A stretch of 15,630 nt of DNA from Acidobacteriota bacterium. GTDB lineage: Bacteria > Acidobacteriota > Terriglobia > 20CM-2-55-15. Shown one piece after another: positions 13,998 to 15,630 of this stretch (positions within the stretch are counted from its first letter, which is position 1; each line of letters begins with the position of its first letter). The notes below the pieces were generated by a model that ran no database searches, was not told where the DNA came from, and worked only from the letters and a program-made list of their open reading frames with translations. Both the position numbers and the translations under genes were made by a program. The stretch covers positions 1-15,630 of the forward strand of contig QHXD01000039.1 in the NCBI GenBank assembly GCA_003223895.1, given 5' to 3'.

Positions 13998-14074
13998 CTC
14001 TTCCTCACAAAAACGAGTCGCAAAATGAACGATTGTTCGGAGGTTTGCGCAGGTTTGCAGTTAGATTACGAGCG

Positions 14075-14103
14075 ATTCTAGCGGCTTTCGCTATGAAAGT
14101 CAT
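14075..14103 (-). promoter_or_regulatory. Candidate sigma-70-type promoter for hfq
   Basis: On the minus strand, ATGACT (14103-14098, four of six to TTGACA) is followed after exactly 17 bases by TAGAAT (14080-14075, five of six to TATAAT). It lies about 78 bp before the hfq ATG in the only sizeable non-repeat gap of this strand. The match is moderate and untested. Confidence 0.35.
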
Positions 14104-14162
14104 GCAGTATTTTGTTGAAGAAAGCCGCGGATTTACTCGAATTACACATAATTTCCGGCCAA

Positions 14163-15146
14163 TTAAAGCCAGTTGGACGTGGTTTCATTTGTCATCAAGG
14201 CTAGCACGTCAGCGAGCATTTGTCTGTTAACATAGTGTTTCAGACTCGCTTCCGTGAAGCGCAGAAACTCCGACATGCCGATGAGCCGATCCACGGGAAC
14301 GGCCGCCGCAAACTTCAGCAACCGGTCGTGGAGGTCGATGTTGACGATCTTCTCCGGTAAACCCTCCTTCAAATACAGAATATCAGCCATGAGCACTGAC
14401 AAAATTGTCATACGGCCTTCAAAATCCTGCTTTGAGCGGCCAAGATCCGCACTCACACCCAGCAGCTCCTGAAATTGCTCCTCGCTCGCGGCCACCACAG
14501 TCTCCAGAAAACCGACCAGCAGTTCACGCTCGCTTTTCAGCCGTGTCACATCCAGATTCCGTGCGCGTCCGATACTGCCTTGTGACCAGCGGACGACCAG
14601 TTCATCGGTTACACCATGCCGGCGGATTTCTTCCAGCGTTAGCGGGGTAAAATTGTACACCTGACAACGCGATCGAACCGTCAGCAGGAGTTCGTGCACG
14701 TTAACGGTGACCAAAATGAAGAAGCTGTTCTCGGGGGGCTCCTCGAGGCCTTTCAAGAGAGCGTTGGCCGCTTCCGCGTTGAGCAGATCCGCCGGATCGA
14801 TGATGAAGACCTTGTTGCGGCCTTCGAAAGGCTGCAGATCCAACATGCCGAGAAGCTGCCGAACCTGCGCAATCTTGATCTGTGAGGCTTCCTCTTCCAC
14901 CGAAAGCGTCATGACGTCCGGGTGGGTTCCCGAATCGATTTTCCGGCAGCTCGAGCACTCGCCACAGAAACTGCCGGCCGCAGCCCGGGTGCAGTTCAAT
15001 GCCTTGGCGATCATCAGTGCACAGGTGTGTTTGCCGACGCCTTCCGGTCCGGAGAAGATCAGGCCATGCGGGAAGCGGTCCTGTTGCAGCTTTGCGCGAA
15101 GGCGCTCGATCACCTTCCTGTTTCCGATAAACGAATCGAAGGTCAT
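14163..15146 (-). CDS. holB: DNA polymerase III subunit delta' (clamp loader)
   Basis: A component of the clamp-loader complex that places the sliding clamp on primed DNA. It has 327 residues. The AAA+ module has the P-loop-like GPEGVGKHT (33-41), a zinc-binding cysteine set C52, C61, C64, C67 (CGECSSC), a Walker B region VFIIDPADLLNAEAANALLK, LEEPPENSFFILVT and the sensor SRC motif (TVRSRCQVY). The Walker B region reads DPAD, so ATP hydrolysis may be weak. This is normal for delta', which is usually a non-hydrolysing member. The C-terminal part is a helical collar domain. The start ATG overlaps the tmk stop by four bases (ATGA), the common tmk-holB arrangement. hfq follows after 165 bp with no clear terminator. 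Confidence 0.95.
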   Translation of the reverse strand: MTFDSFIGNRKVIERLRAKLQQDRFPHGLIFSGPEGVGKHTCALMIAKALNCTRAAAGSFCGECSSCRKIDSGTHPDVMTLSVEEEASQIKIAQVRQLLGMLDLQPFEGRNKVFIIDPADLLNAEAANALLKGLEEPPENSFFILVTVNVHELLLTVRSRCQVYNFTPLTLEEIRRHGVTDELVVRWSQGSIGRARNLDVTRLKSERELLVGFLETVVAASEEQFQELLGVSADLGRSKQDFEGRMTILSVLMADILYLKEGLPEKIVNIDLHDRLLKFAAAVPVDRLIGMSEFLRFTEASLKHYVNRQMLADVLALMTNETTSNWL

Positions 15147-15630
15147 CGTGCTTCGAGCCCGAGAACCTGCAGAATGTGGTGATGGACGAGGTCAATAGGC
15201 CGCTCCGCATAGATAAGTTGAACTCGCGGGTCCTCAGACGCCATCTCGAGATAACCGTCCCTGATCCGCCCGTAGAACTCGAGGTCTTCTGCCTCAAACC
15301 GTCCTTCGTCTTCGGGTCGGCCATGATTTCGGGCCCGCGCCCGCGCCAGGCCGACTTCAGGCGCGATATCGAGAAGAAGTGTCATGTCGGGACGATATTC
15401 CGCAACAACCAGGTCCGTAAGTTTGTTGATGAAATCCAGCGGGATGCCGCGGCCGTAACCCTGATACGCCATCGATGCGTGGTAATAGCGGTCGCAAAGG
15501 ACCATTTCGCCTCGTTCGAGAGCCGGCTTGATCTTTTCCAGAATATTCTGGCTGCGCGACGCGTAAAAGAGCAACAGCTCCGAGGCGGCCGTGAGATGAA
15601 TCGTTTCAGAGTTCAGCAGAATTTTCCGGA
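15143..15630 (-). CDS. tmk: Thymidylate kinase, C-terminal part (5' end outside window)
   Basis: This enzyme phosphorylates dTMP to dTDP. The frame is open to the window edge (codons from 15628) and reads KILLNSETIHLTAASELLLF, then YASRSQNI, so the TTG at 15574 is internal and not a start. The dTMP-binding motif CDRYYHASMAYQGYGRG, TLLLDIAPEVGLARA and a lid-like ARARNHGRPEDEGRFE are visible, followed by the C-terminal helix to LGLEAR. The P-loop and N-terminus lie beyond the window. It is translationally coupled to holB. No damage is seen in the part present. Confidence 0.94.
   Translation of the reverse strand, partial: RKILLNSETIHLTAASELLLFYASRSQNILEKIKPALERGEMVLCDRYYHASMAYQGYGRGIPLDFINKLTDLVVAEYRPDMTLLLDIAPEVGLARARARNHGRPEDEGRFEAEDLEFYGRIRDGYLEMASEDPRVQLIYAERPIDLVHHHILQVLGLEAR

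Overview
The window is chromosomal DNA from a moderately GC-rich, Gram-negative-type bacterium. No phage, plasmid, CRISPR, rRNA or tRNA signature was seen. A member of the Acidobacteriota is my best guess. The guess rests on an unusual Hfq-like protein, a PAS/NtrB-like kinase style, and many palindromic intergenic repeats. It comes from recognition of protein style, not from a database search.

Layout. (1) Positions 1-1388, + strand: the 3' part of aroB (shikimate pathway), overlapping ubiE/menG (quinone methylation). (2) Positions 1389-1526: a repeat cassette of two GTAG-headed palindromes in inverted orientation around four 21-bp tandem units. It lies between convergent genes. (3) Positions 1528-6814, - strand: a compact six-gene type IV pilus-type unit. 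In transcription order it holds a family 2 glycosyltransferase, a prepilin peptidase (pilD), a soluble PAS histidine kinase, PilV-like and PilW-like minor pilins, and a sigma-54-dependent NtrC/PilR-like regulator. The kinase is frameshifted. (4) Positions 6831-12288, + strand: truA, uppS, cdsA, dxr, rseP, fur. This is a variant of the classic uppS-cdsA-dxr-rseP envelope/isoprenoid cluster. uppS carries an in-frame TAA exactly at its conserved ENW motif. (5) Positions 12280-12622: a long foldback repeat between convergent fur and pdxA. (6) Positions 12614-15630, - strand: tmk (partial), holB, a divergent hfq with an N-terminal extension, and pdxA.

How the genes connect. uppS, dxr and ubiE serve isoprenoid, undecaprenyl and quinone supply. 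cdsA and rseP serve phospholipid synthesis and envelope stress signalling. dxr and pdxA belong to two pathways that both draw on deoxyxylulose phosphate. The - strand unit processes and regulates type IV pilin-like proteins, but no major pilin or assembly ATPase is present here.

No wholly new multi-gene system is visible. The points most worth a second look are the repeat families, the two disrupted genes (uppS and the pil histidine kinase), and the divergent Hfq. Two of the repeat families have the GTAG-plus-hairpin layout of REP/REPIN elements. One of these has two 73-bp copies about 3.2 kb apart, and one copy supplies the last codons of dxr.
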